From: Pseudomonadota bacterium
GTDB taxonomy: Bacteria; Pseudomonadota; Gammaproteobacteria; Steroidobacterales; Steroidobacteraceae
Reading direction: 5' to 3'
DNA length: 64,000 nucleotides
NCBI GenBank assembly: GCA_023423935.1
Contig: JAFAEQ010000052.1
Location: 43,156 to 107,155 of the forward strand
Under the pieces are notes generated by a model. It ran no database searches. It saw only the letters and a program-made list of their open reading frames with translations, and was not told the DNA's origin. Of this stretch, positions 33,446 to 42,815 are shown piece by piece. The position numbers and the translations under genes are program-made. Numbering within the stretch: position 1 is the stretch's first letter; every line of letters begins with the position of its first letter.

Positions 33446-36154
33446 ATGAGCTCATCTGATCCTGTCTGCCTGGACGACATCGTCAGCCACGCACAACTGC
33501 TTGCTCCTCGTGAGCGGTTAGCGTTTCTGCGGGGTGCGTGCGCCCACGACGAGCATCTTTACGCGAGCGTCAACGAGCGCCTGCGCGCCAGTTCACCCGA
33601 CTGGTGGGACCTCGAGCTTTCCGAAGAGGAAGCGGGCAATGCACAGACGCACGATTATCTCGATCAGATGCTGGGTCCGTATCGTGTGGTGCAGATGCTC
33701 GGCATCGGCGGCATGGGTGAGGTGGTGCTCGCTGAACGAGCCGACGGACAATTTCGACAGCGTGTCGCCATCAAGCTGGTCAAGCGCGGCGTGGTTTCGA
33801 GGCACGTACGCGGTCGGCTGAAAGTCGAGCGCCAGATCCTCGCATCGCTGAATCATCCGAACATCGCGAAGCTGCTGGATGGCGGTGTCACTGAGGACGG
33901 CACTCCCTACATCGTCATGGAGTACGTCGAAGGCGAGCCGATCGATTGCTACTGCGATCGGCATCGGCTGACACTGCGCGAGCGGTTGGAGCTGATCCTG
34001 AAGATATGTTCCGCGGTGCACGCAGCGCATCGCAATCTGATCGTTCATCGCGATCTCAAGCCTTCGAACATTCTCGTGACGGCAGACGGTGTTCCGAAGC
34101 TGCTCGATTTCGGTATTGCCAAACTGCTGGATCGACGTGAATCACTGCACACGGTGGCCGTGACGCAGATAGACATGCGTCTGATGACGCCTGGGCATGC
34201 GAGTCCAGAACAGGTTATGGGGTTGCCAGTCACCACCTCGAGCGACATCTATGTCCTCGGCGTGCTCATGTACGAGCTGCTCACGGGCTACCGGCCCTTC
34301 GATCTGAGGAACAAGTCGCTCAGCAACATCGAGCGCGTGATCTGTGACGATCAGCCAATCGCACCGAGCGCGGCGGTTGCACATGCAGGAACGAAAGACG
34401 GCGGAGGCGAGGCGAGTTCGTTGGCTGAGCGACGCTCCACGAGCGTTGCGCGCTGGGCAAAAGATCTGCGCGGCGACCTCGACAACATTGTCGCCATGGC
34501 GATGCACAAGGAGCCCGAGCGGCGCTACGCATCGGTCGAGCAGTTCTCTGCGGACATCGAGCGATACCTCAAAGGCGTTCCGGTGCTCGCGCGTGGTGAC
34601 GGCTGGTATTACCGCGCGGGGAAGTTCGTCCAGCGACATACCGTTGCAGTCGCACTCTCCGCAGCGCTCGCGATCTCGATAGCAGGCGCGGCAGTGACCG
34701 CGACGGTACAAGCGCACCGCATCGCGCACGAGCGCGATGCGGTGGCCGCACAACATGCTCGCGCAGAAGCCGAGCGAGATCGCGCCGAGAGCATCTCGAG
34801 TTTCCTGATGAGCGCGTTCGAGGTTTCGGATCCTTCGGTGAGTCGCGGCAACGAAATCCGGGCGCGCGAGATTCTGGATCGTGGAGCTCGACGCATCGAA
34901 ACCGAGCTGAGCAGTCAGCCGGCCACGCAGGCGGTGATGTTCGACACGATCGGGCAGGTGTACTTCAGTATGGGCCTGCTGGCCGAGTCCGAGCCGATGC
35001 TCGAGCGAGCGCTCTCCATCAGAACGGCATTGCTCGGCGATCGACATCCGGATGTCGCGGCGAGCCTGACGAGCCTTGCACAGTTGAGGCGCGAGCAGGG
35101 CGCATACGTCGAGGCTCGACGCTTGCTCGACAACGCGCTTGCAATCAATCGCAGCGCTTTCGGTGCTCGCAGTCCCGAAGTCGCGAACGATCTGCACGAG
35201 CTTGGCCGATTGCAGTACGCACAAGGCGAGTTCGACCGGAGCGAAGACACACTCCGCGACGCGCTCAGCATTTATAGAGATGCGGGAAAGCAGCGCGGCG
35301 GAAAAGTCACCCGCGTGATGGACGATTTCGCGGTGGCGCTGCAGGCGCGCGGGAATTTCGCCGAGGCCGAACGACTGTATCGTGCCGCACTGGACGCTGA
35401 CAGGATCGAGCTCGGCGAGGACCATCCACAGTATGCGATCCACATGGTCAATCTTGCGGCGGTCACGCATGCGCAAGGCAACCTCGATGAAGCTGCGCGG
35501 CTGTTCGGCTCGGCGATCGAAGGACTCCGTCGCACGCTGGGTGACAAGCATCCTGAGACGATCGATGCGCTGAGCAACCTCGGTTCGTTGCTGCAGGAAA
35601 AGCGGGATTTCGATGGGGCCAGGACCGCTTTCACGACTGCACTCAAGCTGGATCGTGAACTGCGCGGCGAGCAGCACAGCTACGTAGGGATGGATCTGAT
35701 GCAGCTCGGGAGTCTCGCGATCGCCGTGGGCGACTATCCGGAAGCGGAGAGATACATGCGCGAGTCGCTCGCCGTGTTTCGTCACACCTTGCCGGATGAG
35801 CACCCGAGCGTGGCCGGCGGTCTGGCGAATCTGGGCCGTGCGTTGCTCGAGCAGGAGCGCTGGGACGAGGCGCTGCGCGTTCTGCGCGAGGCGATCGCGC
35901 TGGAGAGCAAGGCATTCGGCCCGCAAAGCGAAGAAGTGGCCGTTGCAAACGTATCGATGGCGCGTGTGCTTGCGGCAAAGGGTCGACGCGCGGAGGCGGA
36001 AGCGTTGTTTCGCAGCGGCTACGAAACCATGCTCAAAGCTCGTGGACCCGAAGCTCAACGTACGGTGCAGACTCGCGAATGGATTCTCGAGTTCTATAGA
36101 AAGGCCGGGCAGGAGCGCGAAGCTCTTGAATTCCTGCGAAGTCTGGAAACCTGA
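33446..36154 (+). CDS. membrane Ser/Thr protein kinase with a TPR receptor region
   Basis: A 902-residue Hanks-type kinase. A helical N-terminal segment (1-75) is followed by the kinase domain (about 78-370): glycine loop GIGGMGEV (86-93), VAIK lysine 110, HRDLKPSNIL (201-210), DFG (221-223) and SPEQ. One transmembrane helix lies near 397-415 (VALSAALAISIAGAAVTATV), after which a coiled coil and at least eight TPR/kinesin-light-chain-type repeats run to the end (RALxxxxxxxGxxHPxVAxxLxxLAxL pattern). The TPR region should be periplasmic and probably senses a protein partner. The stop TGA directly abuts the stop codon of the convergent glucan synthase gene. Confidence 0.92.
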   Translation: MSSSDPVCLDDIVSHAQLLAPRERLAFLRGACAHDEHLYASVNERLRASSPDWWDLELSEEEAGNAQTHDYLDQMLGPYRVVQMLGIGGMGEVVLAERADGQFRQRVAIKLVKRGVVSRHVRGRLKVERQILASLNHPNIAKLLDGGVTEDGTPYIVMEYVEGEPIDCYCDRHRLTLRERLELILKICSAVHAAHRNLIVHRDLKPSNILVTADGVPKLLDFGIAKLLDRRESLHTVAVTQIDMRLMTPGHASPEQVMGLPVTTSSDIYVLGVLMYELLTGYRPFDLRNKSLSNIERVICDDQPIAPSAAVAHAGTKDGGGEASSLAERRSTSVARWAKDLRGDLDNIVAMAMHKEPERRYASVEQFSADIERYLKGVPVLARGDGWYYRAGKFVQRHTVAVALSAALAISIAGAAVTATVQAHRIAHERDAVAAQHARAEAERDRAESISSFLMSAFEVSDPSVSRGNEIRAREILDRGARRIETELSSQPATQAVMFDTIGQVYFSMGLLAESEPMLERALSIRTALLGDRHPDVAASLTSLAQLRREQGAYVEARRLLDNALAINRSAFGARSPEVANDLHELGRLQYAQGEFDRSEDTLRDALSIYRDAGKQRGGKVTRVMDDFAVALQARGNFAEAERLYRAALDADRIELGEDHPQYAIHMVNLAAVTHAQGNLDEAARLFGSAIEGLRRTLGDKHPETIDALSNLGSLLQEKRDFDGARTAFTTALKLDRELRGEQHSYVGMDLMQLGSLAIAVGDYPEAERYMRESLAVFRHTLPDEHPSVAGGLANLGRALLEQERWDEALRVLREAIALESKAFGPQSEEVAVANVSMARVLAAKGRRAEAEALFRSGYETMLKARGPEAQRTVQTREWILEFYRKAGQEREALEFLRSLET

Positions 36155-38797
36155 TCAGGAGGCCGGATACTTCTCCAGCGCGAGCGTGCCCATCCACCGC
36201 GCACTGGGCTTGATCACGCTCACGATGGAGACGAGAAGTGCCGCCGCATACGGGACTGCCTGGATCAGCAGCACCGCGATCCACAGGCGAACATCGGGCC
36301 CGCGGAGTTCCTCCGGGACGCCGACGATCTGTGTGAACACATGAACCTGATGACTCAGCAGAAAAGCGGCCGTCAACAGCAGAATCAATAACACCGTTTC
36401 CTGCGACGCCCACGCAAACGCCCATCGCAGCGCATGTCTGCGCGCGACCTTCGGTGTACGCACGAACGGTTGGCTGCGTGTGGCCAGCCCTTTGACGACG
36501 GCGACTCCGATGGTGTGCGACAACGCGAGCCCGGCGAGCGCCGCCGCCATCGTCTGACGAACGTTTGCGCCGACACGCGACACATATAAATGCGCGAGCT
36601 TCACGAGCTTGAAGATGAACAGCGCGATGGGTAGCACCGAGAACATCACGAGCGGCGGATCGAATCGCTGCGGCGAAAGCACCATCGCAGTCGACCAGCC
36701 GAGGGCGGCGAGATTGAAGATCAGGCTGAGTCCGTCGGCGAGCCAGGGTAACCAGCCGGCGACGAAGTGATAACGCTGGCCGCGCGTGAGTGTGCTACTG
36801 CGCCCGAGCAACGAACGAAAATGGCGACGCAGGATCTGCACGGCGCCGTAAGCCCAACGCGCCCGCTGCCTCTTGTAATCGAAGAACGTCTCGGGCATCA
36901 GGCCGCGGCCGTAGCTCTTGGGCAGATAGTGAGCCTGATAGCCACGTTCGAGCAGTCGCAGTCCGAGCTCGGCATCTTCAGTAATGCACCATTCCGCCCA
37001 GCCCTTCACTTCATCGAGCGCTGCGCGTCGTACCAGCGTCATCGTGCCGTGCTGGATGATGGCGTTGCGCTCGTTGCGGGTGATCATGCCGATGTGAAAG
37101 AAGCCGCGGTATTCGGCGTAGCACATCGCCTTGAAGGCATTCTGCGATTGATCGCGATAGTCCTGCGGCGCCTGCACGATTGCGACCTTGGGATCTGCAA
37201 ATCCGGGAACCAGATCGGCCAGCCATCGGGATTCCACTTTGTAGTCGCTGTCGATCACGGCAACGATCTCGGCGTCCGGGTCCGTCCGTGCGAGCGCATA
37301 GTTCAGTGCGCCGGCTTTGAATCCGGCCAGCGGGCTGACATGAAAGAAGCGGAATTTCGATCCGAGCGCGCGACAGTGCGCTTCGACAGGACGCCAGGTG
37401 GCCTCATCCTGGGTGTTGTTATCAATGACGAGCACTTCGTAGTTGTCGTACTCGAGCTTTGCCAGGGCATCGAGCGTCTCGATGAGCATGTCGGCAGGCT
37501 CGTTGTACGCCGGCACATGAATCGAGACTCGCGGTGCATAACGCGCGTGCGGCTCATGCAGGCTGTGCAGCAGCGCCCGTTCGCGCGGACGTGTGCGCGA
37601 CCAGCGCGCTTCCGCCCATTCGAGCGCTTCTGCAATGACGACGGCGACGACCACGAGCATTCCCAGTATCAGTGCCGCGCCGATCACGAAGGTCACGACA
37701 TCGAGGTACAGCTGGGAGAACCGGTAGATGATCAGAACGGCGGCGGTCGACACGGCGTAGACGATCGCGGCGAGGAGGCTCCGGCCGCGTGTGCCCAGTG
37801 TCGGACTGTTGATGTAGAGCAGTACCAGCAGGAGCGCCGCGAGACCGACCGATACGGCCGCAAGCGTCTGCCATTGCGCAATGCGCACGATCGGTTTTAC
37901 GAACTCGAACTTAGGCCTACGATGTACGTCATAGACGCCCCAATACGCGCCGACAGCGCCTTCGTACTTCGCCTTCCAGGGCTGATCGAATGCTTCCATG
38001 ATGTAGTACACGTAGCCCTCGGTGCGCGCACGTTCGAGGAAGCGACGCAGGAACAGCGCCTCATTGCTCGTCGATGCGACCGCTGCGCCGCGCGTTCGAC
38101 CTTCGGACGGCCAGCCCACTTCCAGGATCACGATCGGCTTGTCAGGAAACGTTCGCTGCAGCAGCTGCATCTGCGAGACCATGAAGTCGATCGAGGCATC
38201 GATGTCGACGCCCTCCCAGTAAGGCAGCAGATGCACTCCGATGAAATCCACATGCTCGGCGAGCTCGGGATGCGCGAGCCACACATGCCAGGGCTCGGCG
38301 GTACTGACCGGCTGACTAACCTCCGCGCGCGCGTGGTCCAGATAGGTGGCGAGCTCTGCCGTCGTCAGATCGCTGCGCAGGATCGTCTCGTTACCGATGA
38401 TCACGCGGATGACGTTCGAATGACGACGCGCGAGATCGATCGCGGCCTGTGTTTCCTTGTCGTTTGTTTTCCGATTGCGATCCAGCCACGCACCGACGGC
38501 CACGCGCATGTCGTGTCGAGCGGCGATATCGGGTACCTCGCCAAGTGAATCGAGCGCCGAGTAGGTTCGAACCGCGTTGACCGATGCACGCGCGAGCAAT
38601 GCGAGATCGGCATCGATCTGAGCTCGCGACGGCAGTACACGTTCGGCCGGGTCCTGACCTGCCTGAAAGGGGGAGAAGGCCATGCCCTGAACGCGCTCTG
38701 GCCACTGCGGCTCCTGCACCGGGCGGTTCAGATAGGCCCACACGCCAAATGTCAGCGCGGCAAACGCAACGGCCAGCAGGTAGCTCGAAAACTTCAT
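36155..38797 (-). CDS. GH17-GT2 fusion, probable beta-glucan synthase
   Basis: An 880-residue membrane protein. An N-terminal anchor leads to a GH17 transglycosylase-type domain (about 35-300) with acid Glu in IIGNETI and nucleophile Glu in VILEVGWPSEG. Several helices follow, then a GT2 domain (about 420-680) with VSIHVPAYNEP, VIDSDYKV, the TED motif in CITEDAELG and QRARW, and more helices to the end. This arrangement matches enzymes that make and cyclise or branch beta-1,3/1,6-glucans in the periplasm (NdvB/NdvC type in Bradyrhizobium). A 63-base-longer start at 38860 is possible. Confidence 0.88.
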   Translation of the reverse strand: MKFSSYLLAVAFAALTFGVWAYLNRPVQEPQWPERVQGMAFSPFQAGQDPAERVLPSRAQIDADLALLARASVNAVRTYSALDSLGEVPDIAARHDMRVAVGAWLDRNRKTNDKETQAAIDLARRHSNVIRVIIGNETILRSDLTTAELATYLDHARAEVSQPVSTAEPWHVWLAHPELAEHVDFIGVHLLPYWEGVDIDASIDFMVSQMQLLQRTFPDKPIVILEVGWPSEGRTRGAAVASTSNEALFLRRFLERARTEGYVYYIMEAFDQPWKAKYEGAVGAYWGVYDVHRRPKFEFVKPIVRIAQWQTLAAVSVGLAALLLVLLYINSPTLGTRGRSLLAAIVYAVSTAAVLIIYRFSQLYLDVVTFVIGAALILGMLVVVAVVIAEALEWAEARWSRTRPRERALLHSLHEPHARYAPRVSIHVPAYNEPADMLIETLDALAKLEYDNYEVLVIDNNTQDEATWRPVEAHCRALGSKFRFFHVSPLAGFKAGALNYALARTDPDAEIVAVIDSDYKVESRWLADLVPGFADPKVAIVQAPQDYRDQSQNAFKAMCYAEYRGFFHIGMITRNERNAIIQHGTMTLVRRAALDEVKGWAEWCITEDAELGLRLLERGYQAHYLPKSYGRGLMPETFFDYKRQRARWAYGAVQILRRHFRSLLGRSSTLTRGQRYHFVAGWLPWLADGLSLIFNLAALGWSTAMVLSPQRFDPPLVMFSVLPIALFIFKLVKLAHLYVSRVGANVRQTMAAALAGLALSHTIGVAVVKGLATRSQPFVRTPKVARRHALRWAFAWASQETVLLILLLTAAFLLSHQVHVFTQIVGVPEELRGPDVRLWIAVLLIQAVPYAAALLVSIVSVIKPSARWMGTLALEKYPAS

Positions 38798-38936
38798 GGC
38801 AGGGCGGGCAGTGTCGTCGCGTGCAGTCGGCTTTCCGAACGTGAAAGTCAGCAGCGGCATGTTAACTTACAGCCCTTTCGCAGGTCGGCCGATCCAGGCG
38901 GGATCGGCTGCAGATTCCGATCTATGGAGGCTCCCG

Positions 38937-39602
38937 ATGAAATCCACCGTGCGTGGCACGTTCGCCGGCTCGGCAGTCGCCCGGACTATCAGCCTGACGG
39001 CAGGTCTCATGCTGGCGTCGGCGGCGTTCGGTGCCGATTCAACGAAGCGAGTCGAGAACGAATTCGAGATCACGCCGTTCTACGGAACCATGGGTGGCGG
39101 CAAGTTCGAGGATCCGGCTGACTCGAGCGATCGTGACATCTCGGGCGACAGCAACTGGGGCATTTTCCTCGACCTCAATGCCGACAGTCCGGAGCGCCAG
39201 TACGAGTTGCTCTACACGCAGCAGAGCACCGAGGTCGAAGGCGAGACGAAGTTCGGCATGGACATCAAGTACCTGCACATCGGCGGCCTCGTGAACTTCA
39301 CGGATGTGAAGCACGCGATTCCTTACTTCGGCATGACGGTCGGTGCCACACAGTTCAGCCCTGATCTGAGCGGCCTCGATGATGAAACCAAGATCTCCTT
39401 CAGTGCCGGTGGCGGCGTCAAGATTCCGATCACCGATCACATCGGCATTCGTCTGGATGCACGTGCGTTCGTCACGCTGCTCGATTCCAAGGGCGATCTG
39501 TTCTGTGCATCGAGCGATGGCGAAGCGGCGTGCCGCATCCGCGCGTCCTCCGACACACTGTTTCAGTACACCGCGACGCTGGGTGTGATCGCGGCGTTCT
39601 GA
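38937..39602 (+). CDS. exported outer-membrane beta-barrel protein
   Basis: A 221-residue protein with a signal peptide (about 1-33, ending AAFGA) and a mature part of alternating amphipathic strands ending in a C-terminal aromatic residue (TATLGVIAAF), as in OmpA/OmpW-type eight-stranded barrels. Motifs such as YELLYTQQST and IPYFGMTVGATQF fit the small porin family. Two cysteines (in DLFCASSDGEAAC) could close an extracellular loop. GGAGG precedes the ATG by six bases. Ligand unknown. Confidence 0.75.
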   Translation: MKSTVRGTFAGSAVARTISLTAGLMLASAAFGADSTKRVENEFEITPFYGTMGGGKFEDPADSSDRDISGDSNWGIFLDLNADSPERQYELLYTQQSTEVEGETKFGMDIKYLHIGGLVNFTDVKHAIPYFGMTVGATQFSPDLSGLDDETKISFSAGGGVKIPITDHIGIRLDARAFVTLLDSKGDLFCASSDGEAACRIRASSDTLFQYTATLGVIAAF

Positions 39603-39621
39603 CCCGCGCCGCACGCTCCTC

Positions 39622-40293
39622 GTGCTCGTCATCGAAGGTCTGGCGAAAGCGTTCTCTGCCGGCAAGCCCTTGTTCGCGGATCTCTCGCTGCGCATGCAGG
39701 CTGGGGACTACATCGCGATCATGGGTGAGTCCGGTTCTGGCAAATCCACGCTGCTGAATTTGATCGCGGGGCTCGATGAGCCCGATCGCGGCCGGATCGA
39801 GATCGACGGTCAAGACATTGCGCAGCTCGACGACGCCGCTCGCACCCGCTTGCGTCGTGCGCGAATGGGTTTCGTCTTCCAGGCTTTTCATCTGCTGCCG
39901 CATCTGAGCATCGAACGCAACGTTGCGTTGCCACTCGCGCTGAATGGCCGGCAGGGTGCCGATGCGGATGCGCGCGTTGCCGAGTTGCTGGACGCCGTCG
40001 GTCTGTTGTCCAGGCGCAAGGAATTGCCGACGCGACTCTCGGGCGGCGAAATGCAGCGCGTCGCGGTCGCTCGCGCGCTCGTGCATCGTCCGAAACTCGT
40101 TCTTGCCGATGAGCCTACCGGAAATCTCGATGCCGACTCCGCCGCCGAGGTTCTCGAGTTGTTGCGCAGTCAGCTCGAGCGCGACGGTGCCGCGGGTGTG
40201 CTCGTCACGCACTCACGCGTCGCGGCTGCCACGACGGATCGAATCTACCGCATGACACGCGGAGGTCTGCAGCTCGATGCGGGGCGCGCGTGA
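39622..40293 (+). CDS. ABC transporter ATP-binding protein, LolD-like
   Basis: A 223-residue ATPase of the LolD/MacB group. Walker A GESGSGKST (about 35-43), the Q-loop FVFQAFHLLPHLS, the signature LSGGEMQRVAVARAL, Walker B LVLADEPTGNLD and the switch His in VLVTHS are all present. It starts with GTG. Its stop overlaps the permease start (GTGA). With the downstream permease and AttH-like protein it forms a known three-gene set for moving a lipophilic product or lipoprotein across the inner membrane. Confidence 0.93.
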   Translation: MLVIEGLAKAFSAGKPLFADLSLRMQAGDYIAIMGESGSGKSTLLNLIAGLDEPDRGRIEIDGQDIAQLDDAARTRLRRARMGFVFQAFHLLPHLSIERNVALPLALNGRQGADADARVAELLDAVGLLSRRKELPTRLSGGEMQRVAVARALVHRPKLVLADEPTGNLDADSAAEVLELLRSQLERDGAAGVLVTHSRVAAATTDRIYRMTRGGLQLDAGRA

Positions 40294-42815
40294 GAGCGGC
40301 GTTCGCCGTACTCGATGCCACGGTGTTCGGTCCCATGCGATACGCGCTGGGACGCACGACGCTTGCGATTGCGGCGATTGCGCTCGGAGTGACGCTCGGC
40401 CTGTCGATCTATCTGGTCAATCGCGTCGCAGCCGATGAGGTCGCGTTGGCGGCGCGCAGCTTGTTCGGCGAGGCGGACCTTGCCGTCGAAGGCGCGGGGT
40501 CGGGGTTCGATGAGGATCTCTACCCACGCATCGCACGTCTCGAAGGCGTGCAGGTTGCGAGTCCCGTCGTGCAGATCGAGGCAAAGCTCGTGGGTCGTCG
40601 CGGCGCGCTGACGGTCTTCGGCACCGATGCGTTTCGTGCGCGGCAGATGCAGCCGGCTTTTGCGGGTGTCTTCAGCGTGCAGTCCGAGGAATCCTCGGAG
40701 AACGCATCCGACGGCGATCCTGTGTTCTTGAGCGCGAGTGCCGCCCGCGATCTGAATCTGCAGACCGGCGATTCGCTCGAGCTGCAATCTGGACTGCAGG
40801 TTCAATCATTCACTGTCGCGGGCGTGCTCCCGCCGGCGGCGCTCGAAGATCATGCGGCGATCGTCGACATCGCGACCGCGCAATGGCGGTTCGATCGACT
40901 CGGCAAGCTCTCGCGCATCAATCTCAAGCTCGCTCCTGGCACGTCCATCTCAGCGATGCGCGCGCGGCTGCGCGAAGTGCTGCCCAGCGACGTTCGTGTC
41001 TACACTCCGGAACAAGCGTCGAGCGAAGCCACGAGTCTTTCGCGTGCCTATCGATCCAATCTGACGGCACTTGCGCTCGTAGCTTTGTTTACGGGCGGAT
41101 TCTTCGTTTACTCGAGTCAGTCGCTGGCCACGCTGCGCCGACGACGTGAGTTCGCACTCCTGCATGCGCTTGGGCTCACGCGTCGCGAACAGTTGCGTGC
41201 GCTGTTGATCAGCGGGGTGACGATCGGTCTGATCGGTTCGCTTGCCGGTATCGTCGGCGGCGTGGCGCTGGCGAAACTCGGTATCGCAGCGCTTGGGGCA
41301 GATCTGGGTGCAGGCTACTTCCGTGGTGTTGTGCCGCAATTGCAGGTACATGGGCTCGAGGCCGTCGCGTTCTGTTTGCTGGGTGTGATCGTCGCGCTCG
41401 CGGGCACCTTGCAGCCGGCGCTCGAAGCGTCGCGGATTCCCACCGCGGCAGCGCTCAAGGCGGCGGACATCACACTTGAGGAACTACGATCGCGACGCGT
41501 GTTCATCATTGCGCTCGTGATTGCGAGTGCCGCGCTGCTGATGCTCCCGCCCATTGCCGGCTTGCCATTGCCGGGCTATGTCTCGATTGCATTGTTCATC
41601 GTCGCTCTGGTGGCGAGCATGCCGGCCATTCTGAAGTGGCTGCTCGCGCGTGCACCGCGATTGAAAGGTGTGCCTTGGGAGATCGCCATTGCGCATCTGC
41701 AGGGGACGGCACGACAAGCGACCTTGAGCCTTTCCGCCATTGTCGTGAGCTTCACGCTCATGGTGGCGATGGCGATCATGGTCGCCTCGTTTCGAGGATC
41801 GCTCGATGCATGGACACAGCGCCTGCTGCCAGCTGACATCTATCTGCGCGCCGGCTATGTCGGGCAGTCGGCCCATTTCGATCCGGCGACCGTAGAGGCA
41901 CTTCGCATGATCGACGGCGTCGAAGCGGTTCAGGCCAGCCGTTTTGCTCAGGCGCGAACTCAGTCGACAGAATCGGCGCTGACGGTGATCGCGCGCGACA
42001 TGGATGCGGCGCATCCGGAGCGGATGCTGTGGCTCGAAAGCACTGCGCAGAATGAGCTGCCTGCGGGACTCGTTCCTGTGTGGTTATCGCAGCCGGCTGC
42101 AGATCTGCTGCACGTAACCTCTGGCGACAATCTGCGCTTGTGGATCGAAGGCCATGAGATCGAAGCGAACGTGCGCGGCATCTGGCGGGATTACGAGCAT
42201 CCGCGCGGCGCGATCGTCATGGAGCGTGCTCGCTACGTCGCGCTCACTGGTGATGAGCGGATGAACACTTTGTCGCTGACGCTTGCGAAAGGGGCATCGG
42301 AGGAATACGTGCAGCAGGAGATTCGCAAGCGTCTCGGCGACTCGCGGGAATACGACATGCGCACGCCGCGGGAATTGCGTCGCATGTCGCTGCAGGCCTT
42401 CGATCGCGCCTTTGCGGTGACGTATGTGCTCGAGCTGGTCGCCATAGTGATCGGATTGTTCGGCATTGCTGCAGGCACCAGCTCGCAGGTGCTGGCGCGC
42501 CGACGTGAGTTCGGGGTCCTGCGCCATATCGGTCTGACCCGAAGTCAGATCGCAGGGACGCTCGCCATCGAAGGTGCGGGACTCAGTCTCGTGGGTGTCG
42601 TGGCAGGTCTGATTTCCGGTGTGCTCGTGAGTCTCGTGCTGATCCGGGTGATCAACCGACAGTCATTTCATTGGTCGATGGACATCGAGGCGCCGCTGTT
42701 GTTGCTTGGCCTTCTGAGCGTGCTCCTCGTTGCAGCCGGTGCGGCGATTGCAGTGTTCAGCGGTCGCCAGGCGATGCGCGGCGATGTCGTCGCCGCTGTG
42801 AAGGAAGACTGGTGA
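40290..42815 (+). CDS. large FtsX-type ABC permease
   Basis: An 841-residue permease with two FtsX modules. An N-terminal helix (about 22-42) is followed by a large periplasmic domain, three helices (about 250-400), a further block of helices (about 405-450), a second periplasmic domain (about 500-690) and three final helices ending near residue 830. The LRRRREFALLHALGLTRREQLRALL and LARRREFGVLRHIGLTRSQIAGTL segments mark the two FtsX cores. It works with the LolD-like ATPase; the stop overlaps the AttH start by one base. Confidence 0.92.
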   Translation: MRAAFAVLDATVFGPMRYALGRTTLAIAAIALGVTLGLSIYLVNRVAADEVALAARSLFGEADLAVEGAGSGFDEDLYPRIARLEGVQVASPVVQIEAKLVGRRGALTVFGTDAFRARQMQPAFAGVFSVQSEESSENASDGDPVFLSASAARDLNLQTGDSLELQSGLQVQSFTVAGVLPPAALEDHAAIVDIATAQWRFDRLGKLSRINLKLAPGTSISAMRARLREVLPSDVRVYTPEQASSEATSLSRAYRSNLTALALVALFTGGFFVYSSQSLATLRRRREFALLHALGLTRREQLRALLISGVTIGLIGSLAGIVGGVALAKLGIAALGADLGAGYFRGVVPQLQVHGLEAVAFCLLGVIVALAGTLQPALEASRIPTAAALKAADITLEELRSRRVFIIALVIASAALLMLPPIAGLPLPGYVSIALFIVALVASMPAILKWLLARAPRLKGVPWEIAIAHLQGTARQATLSLSAIVVSFTLMVAMAIMVASFRGSLDAWTQRLLPADIYLRAGYVGQSAHFDPATVEALRMIDGVEAVQASRFAQARTQSTESALTVIARDMDAAHPERMLWLESTAQNELPAGLVPVWLSQPAADLLHVTSGDNLRLWIEGHEIEANVRGIWRDYEHPRGAIVMERARYVALTGDERMNTLSLTLAKGASEEYVQQEIRKRLGDSREYDMRTPRELRRMSLQAFDRAFAVTYVLELVAIVIGLFGIAAGTSSQVLARRREFGVLRHIGLTRSQIAGTLAIEGAGLSLVGVVAGLISGVLVSLVLIRVINRQSFHWSMDIEAPLLLLGLLSVLLVAAGAAIAVFSGRQAMRGDVVAAVKEDW

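Noticed and set aside
34142..36058. 638-codon minus-strand frame
   Set aside because: It lies wholly antisense to the Ser/Thr kinase, whose motifs and TPR repeats are unmistakable. The long open frame is a GC-content shadow.
36767..38548. 593-codon plus-strand frame
   Set aside because: Antisense to the GH17-GT2 glucan synthase; no domain pattern.
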